Source of the DNA: Jannaschia rubra
Lineage (GTDB): Bacteria; Pseudomonadota; Alphaproteobacteria; Rhodobacterales; Rhodobacteraceae
Direction: 5' to 3'
Length of the DNA stretch: 64,000 bases
Assembly: GCF_001403735.1 (NCBI RefSeq)
Contig: NZ_CXPG01000021.1
Coordinates: forward strand, 408,973-472,972
Within the stretch, counting starts at the first letter, position 1; each line of letters starts with the position of its first letter. Made by a program: the position numbers and the translations under genes. Positions 54,591 to 63,168 of this stretch are shown piece by piece. Below the pieces are notes generated by a model, which was given only the letters and a program-made list of their open reading frames with translations, was not told the origin of the DNA and made no database searches.

Positions 54591-54684
54591 ATCCGTATCT
54601 CCTCATTATCCCATGCAAATCCATCGCTCCCGTCGGAATCAACGGCTGAATTCTTCGGGTCCATGTAGAGCGAAGGAGGGTGGA

Positions 54685-55074
54685 ATGTCGTTTCCGAAAA
54701 AGGGCAAGTTCTTTCCAGGGGAAAACGGATATAATGGAAAAACGGAGCAGCTAACGAATGGCGGCTTCGTCGAAGAAATCGCGGCGGCATTGAAACGGTC
54801 GCTGGGAGATAGTCGGGCGGGCGTGAAGACCGTGGCGGCCTGGACGGGTGCCAACGAGAAGACGGTGAAGAACTGGTTCTCGGGTACCTACGGTCCGAGC
54901 GGTGTGCACCTTATCGCGCTGGCGCGCCACTCCGACGAGGTGCTCTCCACGTTCTTGGCCATGGCGGGGCGCGAGGATCTGATGGTGGCCATCAAGCTCT
55001 CGGCGGCCGAAGATGCGATTTCGGATCTACTTGATGCGGTGCGTAGGCTTGGTAGTGACGACCCAAGCAACTGA
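54685..55074 (+). CDS. XRE-like HTH protein
   Basis: The 129-residue protein starts MSFPKKGKFFPGENGY five bases after GGAGG. A helix-turn-helix (GVKTVAAWTGANEKTVKNWF, about residues 51-70) is followed by SGTYGPSGVHLIALARHS and a helical end. It faces away from the recombinase, with the shared promoter region between them. I have seen such proteins beside this recombinase type. Likely a regulator of the island. Confidence 0.75.
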   Translation: MSFPKKGKFFPGENGYNGKTEQLTNGGFVEEIAAALKRSLGDSRAGVKTVAAWTGANEKTVKNWFSGTYGPSGVHLIALARHSDEVLSTFLAMAGREDLMVAIKLSAAEDAISDLLDAVRRLGSDDPSN

Positions 55075-55164
55075 TTTAGCGAACGATTTGCAGAACACCT
55101 ACCTGTATTGCTTGGCTAGACAACGCTTTGCGATTGTCGATGGCGCTCGAAAAATGGGCGCCGT

Positions 55165-55857
55165 TCACAACATCATGAAACTGTGCTTTTTTCGGAAGTG
55201 CTTCGCAAGGTTTTTGGACTTCACCTGAGTATTGCACTCCGGACATTCGATCATATCGTCTTCGGGGAAATTAAAGGTTTTCGGAAATTTGATTGGAGCC
55301 AAAATTTTGAAAGAGTACATTTCGTCCTCGATCCATCGGATAAATGTACACGCGGGATCAAAAACCGCGATCCGGCCGACTAAAAATCCCGCGCTGTTCT
55401 TTATGAGCAGCATTAAATTGTCCTTCTCGCCCGTTTGAACATTTATTAAAGTTGTTTCATTGAACAGAGAAGTTTCGGCCTCTGTGACAACTCCGACAAT
55501 GAGACCGTTCTGCGTACTGCTCGCGGGAAGCTTGTAGTCGGAGGCCAGCGAGCTGCGTGTTTTCGACTTTGTACCGGAGCCGGTATCCATGCACCCATGC
55601 TTGTACCATGGTGGCCCGAGCGGTGGATCGATCCAAACGCTTCCACCGTTATGACGGATGAAAAAGACGCGGTCACCACATTCAGGGCAGTCAGTTTGGA
55701 AGCAAGAGCTTTCGTTGCTCGAAAGATATCCCGTAAAATCATTGCCAGACGAGTAACCACCTCCAGAACTGCAGCCGCCGAACGGATGGATGGGAATACA
55801 TCTCCCTCCGACATATCGAAACTCCACGGGTTGACCGCAGCGGCTGCAAGTCGACAT
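55165..55857 (-). CDS. Zinc-finger protein of unknown function
   Basis: The 230-residue protein has an N-terminal CSRCGQPVEFRYVGG and IHPFGGCSS, a second CPECGDRVFFIRHNGGSVW, and a C-terminal C2H2-type CPECNTQ...HFRKKH. AT-richer than its neighbours. It resembles small zinc-ribbon proteins that recur in bacterial genomic islands, but I cannot name the family. Role unknown; metal binding is likely from the cysteines. Confidence 0.65.
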   Translation of the reverse strand: MSTCSRCGQPVEFRYVGGRCIPIHPFGGCSSGGGYSSGNDFTGYLSSNESSCFQTDCPECGDRVFFIRHNGGSVWIDPPLGPPWYKHGCMDTGSGTKSKTRSSLASDYKLPASSTQNGLIVGVVTEAETSLFNETTLINVQTGEKDNLMLLIKNSAGFLVGRIAVFDPACTFIRWIEDEMYSFKILAPIKFPKTFNFPEDDMIECPECNTQVKSKNLAKHFRKKHSFMML

Positions 55858-56457
55858 AAATCCCCCAAATGTATGGCGTCAGCTCCTTTAGTTTTGCTTG
55901 AAGTCTTCGTCGGTGACCAGTCCTGATGCTTTGCTGAGCGTCCTCGGATTAGAAACCTCTTTTGTGCCTCCTGCCTCAAGACAGCACTTCAGGACCTGAT
56001 GTCTGCAAGAATTGCGCAGCAATTCGCGCCTGTCACGCCGGGTCCGACACAGTCACGAGAGAGAGTTGGTCGCCGGAGTCATTTGCTCCGCCACTTGCCC
56101 TCGCGAAAGCGTTCTCCCCATCCGGCTGCGGCCGGATTTTTCCGTTGTTTTCGAGGGTTATGCGGGTGGGGCTGTTAACCGACCCTGCTGCCTGAAGGCC
56201 CCGAAGTGGTCTCTCCGGGCCGATATTCTCCGGACCTGTTGCCTGTGCCCTTTTGGTGAAGTTCCCGCAAGGCACTGATAAGTAATCATTTATACGTCCG
56301 TGCAGGCTGTTGCCTTTGAACAGTCCAATTGCATGCCGACCGGAACCCGGATCGAACTACCCTTAGCCAATGAACGGGTCACACTGCCCACTGCGATGAG
56401 AGCGCTTCGGCCTGCCGGAGGACAGTTTGCACAGCGGCATCCTGTAGGTCTGGCGGG
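55858..56457. other. 600-bp stretch without a recognisable gene
   Basis: Only short frames without family features are present on either strand. No tRNA or terminator was recognised. This is likely the junction debris between the cargo island and the flanking chromosome. Confidence 0.5.
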
Positions 56458-56616
56458 AAACCTTGCTTGGAAATTGCCCAGCAAATGCAGGCGGTCGAAA
56501 AAACCGTCACGAACGCCAAGCGGGCGCTGATCCACGACCACATGGACCATTGCCTGGACGCCGAGGGCTCCGAGACCGATCGCGCAGAGCTGCGGACGAT
56601 CGCCCGCTACCTCTGA
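56458..56616 (+). pseudogene. CsoR/RcnR-type regulator, C-terminal fragment
   Basis: The stretch reads [15 protein letters not shown], then [18 protein letters not shown] and ends ARYL at a TGA. It matches the C-terminal helices of metal- or formaldehyde-sensing CsoR/RcnR regulators, including the conserved His and Cys. The N-terminal half is missing. An MFS fragment starts eight bases after its stop, so the two were probably an operon. Confidence 0.65.
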
Positions 56617-56624
56617 GGCCCGCC

Positions 56625-56986
56625 ATGCTCGAGATCCTCGCCGACCGCACCTACCGCCACCTGTTCCTCGCGCAGGTGGTCGCCCTTCTGGGAACCGGAC
56701 TCGCGACGGTCGCGCTCGGGCTCCTGGCCTTCGATCTCGCGGGGGACGGGACAGCGCTGGTGCTCGGCACCGTCTTCACGATCAAGATGGTGGCCTATGT
56801 TGGCATCGCTCCCGTTGCCGGAGCCTTCGCGGACCGGGTGCCGCGCCGCGCATTGCTGGTGGCGCTCGATCTGGTGCGCGCCGCTGTGGCGCTGGCGCTG
56901 CCCTTCGTGACACAAATCCGGCAGGTCTACGTGCTGATCTTCCTGCTGCAATCGGCCTCCGCCGCCTTCACTCCGACCTTCCAGGC
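56625..56986 (+). pseudogene. MFS transporter, N-terminal fragment
   Basis: The first 120 residues are MFS-like: MLEILADRTYRHLFLAQVVA, several membrane helices and the loop motif GAFADRVPRRALL. At about 56986 the sequence switches to an inverted IS5-type transposase. Four membrane helices remain, so no transport is expected. Confidence 0.8.
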
Positions 56987-57457
56987 GTCCACCACCGTGC
57001 CCGAGCGCAGCGTGATGCCCCTGTCGGCCAGATGCGCGTTCACCTCCGAGGAAATTGCTTCGGGTCGACCGTACCGCTCCAGCAGGTGGCGGAAGTTCAG
57101 GATCGTCGTTTCGTCCGGCATGCGGTCGCCGACGAGCTCGATTCCGGCGAAGCGGCGCATCGCTTTGCTGTCGTAGAGCATCCTCTCAGCCATTGGATCG
57201 CCGAGCGCATATCGGTTCTGGAGAAAGTAGCCCCGCAGCATCGTCTCCAGCGGCATCGGCAGGCGTCCGCCCTTCGACCAGCCTTCGGATGGTGCGGCTC
57301 GATCAGAACAAGCAGACGCCCCCCAAGGCACCACGGCTTCCATCTTCCAAAGAAACCGCTCCCTCCGCGTCTGCTTCATCTTCATCGATGGGACAGGCTG
57401 GGAAAACCACGCTGCTTCGGCATGGGAGAGGCCCCTCGTCGGATCAGTCCAGCCCAC
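56987..57457 (-). mobile_element. IS5-family transposase, N-terminal fragment
   Basis: On the reverse strand the frame reads MKQTRRERFLWKMEAVVPW, then RLPMPLETMLRGYFLQNRY, GDPMAERMLYDSKAMRRFAG, and DETTILNFRHLLERYG, all typical of the IS5 (InsH-like) N-terminus. It ends at GTVVDA, the first catalytic Asp, where it joins the MFS fragment. The remaining DDE residues are missing, so the element is dead. Confidence 0.8.
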
Positions 57458-57758
57458 CAGATCACCCCAAAGGCCGATGGTTCTTCAGGCCTTCCCTTGC
57501 AACAGCGGAGAATACTCGGCCCCGTCGCTGATATCTCGCGGCGAAGGTCGAGGTCGGAGTCCGTCCCGCGGGCCGCTTCCCTCGTCTGAACGCCCACAAC
57601 GCCAGTCGGGGACAGGATCGCGCACCGTCGTGCCGGAAACTCTTCCGGAGGGAACGGTGTTGCACCGGTCCTGTCTTCTTCAGGCAGGCCCCGTCCCCGC
57701 TGGTTGTCCACTGGGTGGGCGGCGGGCTGCATCATCCTAATCTCTTGAGGAGACGATC
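57458..57758. other. 301-bp stretch without a gene
   Basis: No protein family or RNA was recognised. A CCGGAA-ACTC-TTCCGG inverted repeat lies at 57633-57648. A TTGAGGAGA ribosome-binding region for the next gene is at the end. Part of it may be the lost end of the IS5 element. Confidence 0.5.
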
Positions 57759-58576
57759 ATGAAGATCATGACCCGGCTTGGACGGACCGTCCTGGCGCTT
57801 GCCACCGGTGCGGCGATGCTCGCGCAGCCGTTCGCCTTCACGGCGGCGCAGGCACAGGAAGCCACCGAACAGAACCCTGCATTCGCGGGCCTGACGCGTC
57901 CGCCCAGCGAATCCGACGCGCAAGTGCTCTTCGACTCGAGCGACGCGGTTCTGCTGATGCTCGATCACCAGACGGGCCTGTTCCAGACGGTGAACGACGT
58001 GCCGATCGCCGATCTGCGCAACAACGCCACCGTCCTCACAAAGATCGCCCAGCAGGCCGACATGCCGATCATCTATACGGCATCCGAGCCCAAGGCCCCA
58101 ACGGCCCCTTGATGCCGGAATTGGTCGAACTGTTCGAATCCGATGACGATGCGCAGTACATCGCACGTCAGGGTGAGGTCAGCGCCTGGGACAACGCCGA
58201 TTTCGTCGAAGCCGTCGAAGCCACCGGTCGCAAGACACTCGTGATCGCCGGCGTCTGGACGAGCGTCTGTGTCGCCTTCCCGGCGCTGCAGGCCAATGCC
58301 GAGGGCTACACCGTCTATACGGTGATGGATGCCTCCGGCGATGTCAGCAAGATGGCGTCCGATGCGGCGCTCGATCGGATGGTGGCGGCGGGAATCATCC
58401 CCGTCACGACCAACACGATGATGAGCGAGACGCATCGTACCTGGAATCGTGACGACTGGCAGGAATGGCTCGGCCTCTATTCCGAGCTGGTGCCGGAATA
58501 CAATGCCGCGGTCCAGAACTACAATTCGGCGCAGGAAGCTGCAGGCGAGGACGTTTCGCCCGTGGACAACAACTAG
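57759..58576 (+). pseudogene. Secreted isochorismatase-like hydrolase, frameshifted
   Basis: The N-terminal part has a signal peptide (AFTAAQAQ cleavage region) and the catalytic Asp in LLMLDHQTGLF. The C-terminal part, in another frame from 58109, has the nucleophile region VIAGVWTSVCVAF. At about 58091-58098 an eight-base extra copy (AAGGCCCC) splits the frames; removing it gives SEPNGPLMPELV, joining both halves. Cysteine hydrolases of this family cleave amide or vinyl-ether bonds. The export signal suggests a periplasmic enzyme before it broke. Confidence 0.85.
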
Positions 58577-58664
58577 GACATCAGCCCTGCCTTGAGGGGC
58601 GGATGGTACCGGATAGCCGGTCGCGCTTCGGCGCGGCCGGCCCGGCCGAAATCAGGAGGATACG

Positions 58665-60482
58665 ATGCAATCGATCAGAATGACCGGTCTGCGGACCGTG
58701 GCGCTCGCTGCGCTCGTCGCGGGCACACCCGCCCTCGCCCAGGATCAGCAGCCTGCAGACCTCATCGTCACCAATGCCGGCAGGGTCCATACCGGGGCTG
58801 AAGGTCAAGCCGATGCGACAGCCTTCGCCGTCCGGGACGGCATCTTCGTCGAGGTGGGCACCGACAGGGACATGGACGCCTATCGCGACGACGACACGCA
58901 GGTCATCGACGCGGATGGCCGGACGGTCATCCCGGGTCTCAACGATTCCCATTCCCACCAGATCCGGGGTGGACGCTTCTACAACCTCGAAACACGCTGG
59001 GACGGCATCCCCACCTTGGCGGAGGCGCTCGACCGGATCCGCACCGAAGCCGACCGCGTTCCCGAGGGCGAGTGGGTCCGCGTGATCGGCGGCTGGTCGC
59101 CCTATCAGTTCGAAGAGAACCGCATGCCTACCGTCGAGGAGCTCAACGAGGCGGCCCCCGATACGCCCGTCTTCGTGCTCTACCTCTACAGCCAGGGTTT
59201 CCTGAACCAGGCCGGCGTCGAGGCGCTCGGCTACACGCCAGAGACGGAGACCGCCGACGGGTCGCGCATCGAGTTCCTCGACGGCGGCGGCGCGATCCTG
59301 CATGCCGAGCCGAACCCGTCGATCCTCTACGGCACCATCAGCGCGCTGCCGCAGCTGTCCGAGGAGGACATGGTCAACTCGACCAGGCACTACTACCGCG
59401 AGCTCAACCGCCTGGGGATGACGTCGTCGATCGATGCCGGCGGCGGCGGGCATGTCTTCCCCGAGGATTACGTCGGCACGCGCAACATCGCCACCAATGA
59501 CGGGTTGCCCTTGCGGATGAGCTACTACCTCTTCGCGCAGGACCCCGGCGGCGAGGTGGCCGAGTTCGAGACCTGGATCGCGAACAACCAGGTCGGAGAA
59601 AACCTCGATGTGTCCCACGAGCATGGCTATGAGCTCGACGGCGGCGGGGAGTTCCTCGTCCATAGCGTCGGCGACTGGGAGAACTTCCTCGCACCCCGCC
59701 CGAGCCTTGCCGAGCGCGAGGCCGAAGGTCAGGATCCGCGCGGCGACCTGCACGAGGTCACCACCATGCTGGTCGAGGCCGGCTGGCCCCTGCGCCAGCA
59801 CGCGACATATGGCGAGAGCATCGAACTCATCATGGACGTGTTCGAGCAGGTGGCCGAGGAACAGGGCACGTTCGCCCCCCGCTGGGCCATCGACCACGCC
59901 GAGACGGTGCGCGACGCGGAGCTGGAGCGGATCAAGGCCCTGGGCGGCGGCATCGCGATCCAGGACCGCATGGCCTTTGGCGGCGAATACTTCGTCGACC
60001 GCTACGGGGCGGAGGCCGCCGAGGCCGCGCCGCCGGTGCGCAAGATGCTCGACATGGGCATCCCCGTCGGGGCCGGAACCGACGGCACGCGGGTCAGCAG
60101 TTACAACCCCTGGCCGTCGCTCTACTGGCTGGTGACGGGCAAGACCGTCGGCGGCCTGCAGCTCTGGGACGAGGAGAACGTCCTCAGCCGTGAGGAGGCG
60201 CTCGACCTCTTCACCTCGGGCAGCGCCTGGTTCTCTCAGGAGGAGGACGTGAAGGGCACGATCGAGGAGGGCATGTATGCCGACTTCGCCATCCTGTCCG
60301 ACGACTACTTCTCCGTTCCGGAGGAGGAGATCATGGGGCTGGATTCGGTGCTCACCGTGACCGGCGGCAACATCGTCTATGCGGCCGAACCCTATGCCGA
60401 GTTCGCGCCGGAAGACCTGCCTCCGGTCAGCCCAGAATGGTCGCCCGTCGTGAACTACGAGGGCGCCTACACGCAGGAATGA
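58665..60482 (+). CDS. Secreted amidohydrolase (YtcJ-like)
   Basis: The 605-residue protein has a signal peptide (LAALVAGTPALAQ), then the amidohydrolase-3 pattern: DADGRTVIPGLNDSHSHQIRGG with the metal-binding HSH, RWAIDHAETV near 405, and a C-terminal FAILSDDYFSVPEEEI. Such enzymes hydrolyse amide-type substrates; the substrate is not clear. An AGGAGGA ribosome-binding site precedes the ATG. It follows the broken isochorismatase, and the two may have been co-expressed. Confidence 0.88.
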   Translation: MQSIRMTGLRTVALAALVAGTPALAQDQQPADLIVTNAGRVHTGAEGQADATAFAVRDGIFVEVGTDRDMDAYRDDDTQVIDADGRTVIPGLNDSHSHQIRGGRFYNLETRWDGIPTLAEALDRIRTEADRVPEGEWVRVIGGWSPYQFEENRMPTVEELNEAAPDTPVFVLYLYSQGFLNQAGVEALGYTPETETADGSRIEFLDGGGAILHAEPNPSILYGTISALPQLSEEDMVNSTRHYYRELNRLGMTSSIDAGGGGHVFPEDYVGTRNIATNDGLPLRMSYYLFAQDPGGEVAEFETWIANNQVGENLDVSHEHGYELDGGGEFLVHSVGDWENFLAPRPSLAEREAEGQDPRGDLHEVTTMLVEAGWPLRQHATYGESIELIMDVFEQVAEEQGTFAPRWAIDHAETVRDAELERIKALGGGIAIQDRMAFGGEYFVDRYGAEAAEAAPPVRKMLDMGIPVGAGTDGTRVSSYNPWPSLYWLVTGKTVGGLQLWDEENVLSREEALDLFTSGSAWFSQEEDVKGTIEEGMYADFAILSDDYFSVPEEEIMGLDSVLTVTGGNIVYAAEPYAEFAPEDLPPVSPEWSPVVNYEGAYTQE

Positions 60483-60553
60483 TCTTTCGCCACCGCGCTT
60501 CGAACGGCGCGGTGGCGTCCTGTCGCCATGGCTCGTCTTCATCGGGTTCGATC

Positions 60554-61283
60554 ATGACTTACGGCTTTTTCCGGTCGGGCGTGCTCGCCTTCATGTGCGG
60601 CTTCGTGGACACCATTGTTTCCGTTTACATGGGCGCTCCGTCGTTCACGTCACCGGCAACTTCGTCCTTCTGGTCGCGACGATCGCCGGAGCATCCGGGA
60701 CAATGGCGCACTCGAACACGGCGGCCCTGCAGATCAACACCTTTCCCGTGTTCCTGACGGCAGAGTTTCCGGCGTCGCTTCTGCACGACCGATGGCCAGG
60801 TCGCGACGGCATCCGGCTCGTCTGGATCGTCGCCATCCTCACGTTGGCGGCAGCGACATGGTCCGTCACAGGCATCACGGAGGATGTCGGTGCATCGCTT
60901 TCGCTCATATGTGCCATGGCCACGCTGAACGCGGCGCAGAGGCCGGCACCGGAAATCAGGCCGCCGACGACCGTCATGACCGGAAACACCACGCAGCTCG
61001 CAGTGTCGCTCGCAGGCGCTGGCGACCGGTCCATCGCCCGCCAAAAGCGTCTCATCCGCGCACGCAGGTCTTTCTCGTGATGACGATCTTCGTTGGCTGC
61101 GTACTGGGTGCGCTGAGCGCGGCTCCATTCGGGCTTGCCGCGGTTGCGCTGCCGGCTGCGATGCTGATCGGCATCCTCGCATTCTCTCGGCACTACGGGC
61201 GGACCGGTGCCGTGACCCCGCTGCCGTCGAGAAGAAGATACGTGCCGCGGCCCCTTCCTGATGGCGTCGTCGTTGCAAAATGA
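60554..61283 (+). pseudogene. DUF1275 (YoaK-like) membrane protein remnant
   Basis: Three frames each carry part of a DUF1275 protein: FFRSGVLAFMCGFVDTI, then HVTGNFVLLVATIAG and TVMTGNTTQLAVSLAG, and finally FLVMTIFVGCVLGALSAAPFG. Frameshifts near 60635 and 61050 separate them. No function is expected. Confidence 0.7.
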
Positions 61284-61477
61284 GCAACGATCAATGCGAG
61301 ATTGTCGGTATTCTGCCGAAGGACCGGACGGCCTAACTTCATCATCAAGCGAGATCAGTCCGCCGGGAGCGTGACATCGGGCAAGAAAGGACGCCTGGTG
61401 ATCCTCCCGCCGCCCGCATCTCCGACACGCAAACCGAAGGCACCGCACGGACCTTCCCCAAGCCAGCGAGCGATATC

Positions 61478-62398
61478 ATGAACATCACTGCCATCCCCGG
61501 CCTGCACCACGTCACAGCCATCTCCGGGCCGCCACAGGCCAATCTGGACTTCTGGGTCGGCACGCTGGGCCAGCGTTTCATCAAGCGGACGGTGAACTTC
61601 GACGATCCGGGCACCTATCATCTCTATTACGGCGACCCGGATGCGGCGCCGGGGTCGATCATGACCTTCTTCCCCTTCGTCGATGCGGGGCCCGGTCGCG
61701 CGGGTCCTGGCATGGCCTCCGCCGTCGCCTATGCGGTGCCGGATCTCGACGCGCGGATGATGGCGCTGGCCGGGGCAGCGGTGGATTTCGAAGGTCCGTT
61801 CGAGCGTTTCGGCGAGCGGGCCATAGCGCTCCGGGACCCGGACGGGTTGCGGGTCGAACTGATCGAGGGCGGCGCCCGCGACGAGGGCTTTCATTCGGTG
61901 ACGCTATGGCTGGATGACGTGGAACCCACGGCGCGCGTGCTCGAGGCGATGGGGTACACGCGGGAGGCGGAGGAGGCGCCGGCCACCGGCGGCACGGGCG
62001 GCACCGAAACGCGGGTGCGCTACCGCTCGACCGACCCGGAGCGCGGCTCTGCCGTGGACCTGATGACCTCGGATGCCGCTTCCATCGGGCGTCCCGGTGC
62101 GGGCACCATCCACCACGTCGCCTTCCGGGCGCGGAATGCCGAGGAGCATCGCGCCTGGCGGGAGCGTCTGGCCACCGCCGGCATGGAGGTGACGCCGGTG
62201 ATCGACCGGCAGTATTTCGACGCCATCTACTTCCGGACTCCCGGTGGCGTCCTGTTCGAGATCGCAACCGATCCGCCGGGCTTCGCCGTGGACGAGGACG
62301 CCGCCCATCTCGGCGAGGCGCTCAAGCTTCCTGCACAGTACGAGCCGCACCGCGACCGCATCGAGCGGGTCCTGCCTTTGATCCGGGTGCCGTCGTGA
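61478..62398 (+). CDS. Ring-cleaving dioxygenase, VOC family (MhqO-like)
   Basis: The 306-residue protein has two VOC modules: GLHHVTAISGPPQANLDFW with the metal His at the N-terminus, and GTIHHVAFRARNAEEH near residue 210, with the Glu in VLFEIATDPPGF near 262. MhqO-type enzymes are glyoxalase-like proteins linked to quinone or hydroquinone stress. It overlaps the next hydrolase gene by GTGA, as the mhqO and mhqD types often neighbour each other. Confidence 0.88.
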   Translation: MNITAIPGLHHVTAISGPPQANLDFWVGTLGQRFIKRTVNFDDPGTYHLYYGDPDAAPGSIMTFFPFVDAGPGRAGPGMASAVAYAVPDLDARMMALAGAAVDFEGPFERFGERAIALRDPDGLRVELIEGGARDEGFHSVTLWLDDVEPTARVLEAMGYTREAEEAPATGGTGGTETRVRYRSTDPERGSAVDLMTSDAASIGRPGAGTIHHVAFRARNAEEHRAWRERLATAGMEVTPVIDRQYFDAIYFRTPGGVLFEIATDPPGFAVDEDAAHLGEALKLPAQYEPHRDRIERVLPLIRVPS

Positions 62399-63102
62399 GT
62401 GTCCGGCTCGACCCCCGGACGACGGGGCACGGTCCGCATGCGGGGCAGCGGCTCGTCGTGGCCGGGGCTCGGCTGGAAACGGACCGGCTCGCCGTCGTGA
62501 TGACGCATGGTCGCGGCGGCTCGCCCGAGGACATGGTTGGGCTGACGGACCATCTGGCCTTGCCGGACCTTGCCGTCGTAGCGCCCGAGGCGGCGTTTCG
62601 GTCGTGGTGGCCGGACTCCTTCCTCGCGCCGCTGGAGGCGAACGAGCCCGGCCTGGGGAGCGGGCTGAGCGTCGTCGAGGCGCTCCTGGACGATCTCGCG
62701 GAACAGGGCTTCGGCCCGGAACGCACCGTGCTTGTCGGCTTCTCCCAAGGGGCCTGTCTCGCGCTCGAAGCGGCGGCACGGCTCGCGCGTCCGTTCCGCG
62801 CGGTGGCCGCGCTGTCGGGGGGCCTCATCGGCACGGGCGACGGTGACGGTCCACCTCGGGACGACCTCTACGGCCGCCGGGCCAAGCTGTTCGACTACGC
62901 CGGGCGGCTAGACGGCGTGCCGGTTCTGCTCGGCTGCCACCAACACGATCCGCACATCCCGCTGGCCCGGGTCCGCAAAAGTGCCGACGTTCTACGCACG
63001 ATGGGGGCGAGCGCCGACACGCTCGTGATACCGGGTACCGGTCATGGGATCGTCGCGGACGAAATCGCCTGGCTGCGCCGACATCTGAACGACCGTGCCT
63101 GA
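62395..63102 (+). CDS. Alpha/beta hydrolase (MhqD-like carboxylesterase)
   Basis: The 235-residue protein starts at GTG overlapping the previous stop. It has VMTHGRGGSPEDM, the nucleophile GFSQGACLA near residue 120, and a late Asp and His (HQHDPHIPL, GTGHGIV). This is the phospholipase/carboxylesterase type. With the VOC dioxygenase it forms a two-gene operon, likely for handling aromatic or quinone compounds. Confidence 0.88.
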   Translation: MSVRLDPRTTGHGPHAGQRLVVAGARLETDRLAVVMTHGRGGSPEDMVGLTDHLALPDLAVVAPEAAFRSWWPDSFLAPLEANEPGLGSGLSVVEALLDDLAEQGFGPERTVLVGFSQGACLALEAAARLARPFRAVAALSGGLIGTGDGDGPPRDDLYGRRAKLFDYAGRLDGVPVLLGCHQHDPHIPLARVRKSADVLRTMGASADTLVIPGTGHGIVADEIAWLRRHLNDRA

Positions 63103-63168
63103 CCTGCGGTTTTTCCGGCCGGGCGGTCTAGGTTGTCTTGTTCCACGCAATCCTTCGAAAGTCCCTCG

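Noticed and set aside
55081..55096. GAAC...GAAC as a second SOS box
   Set aside because: The spacing is eight bases, not seven, and it lies between convergent genes.
58581..60542. A 653-codon reverse-strand open frame across the amidohydrolase
   Set aside because: It is a shadow of a gene with signal peptide and metal-binding motif on the forward strand.
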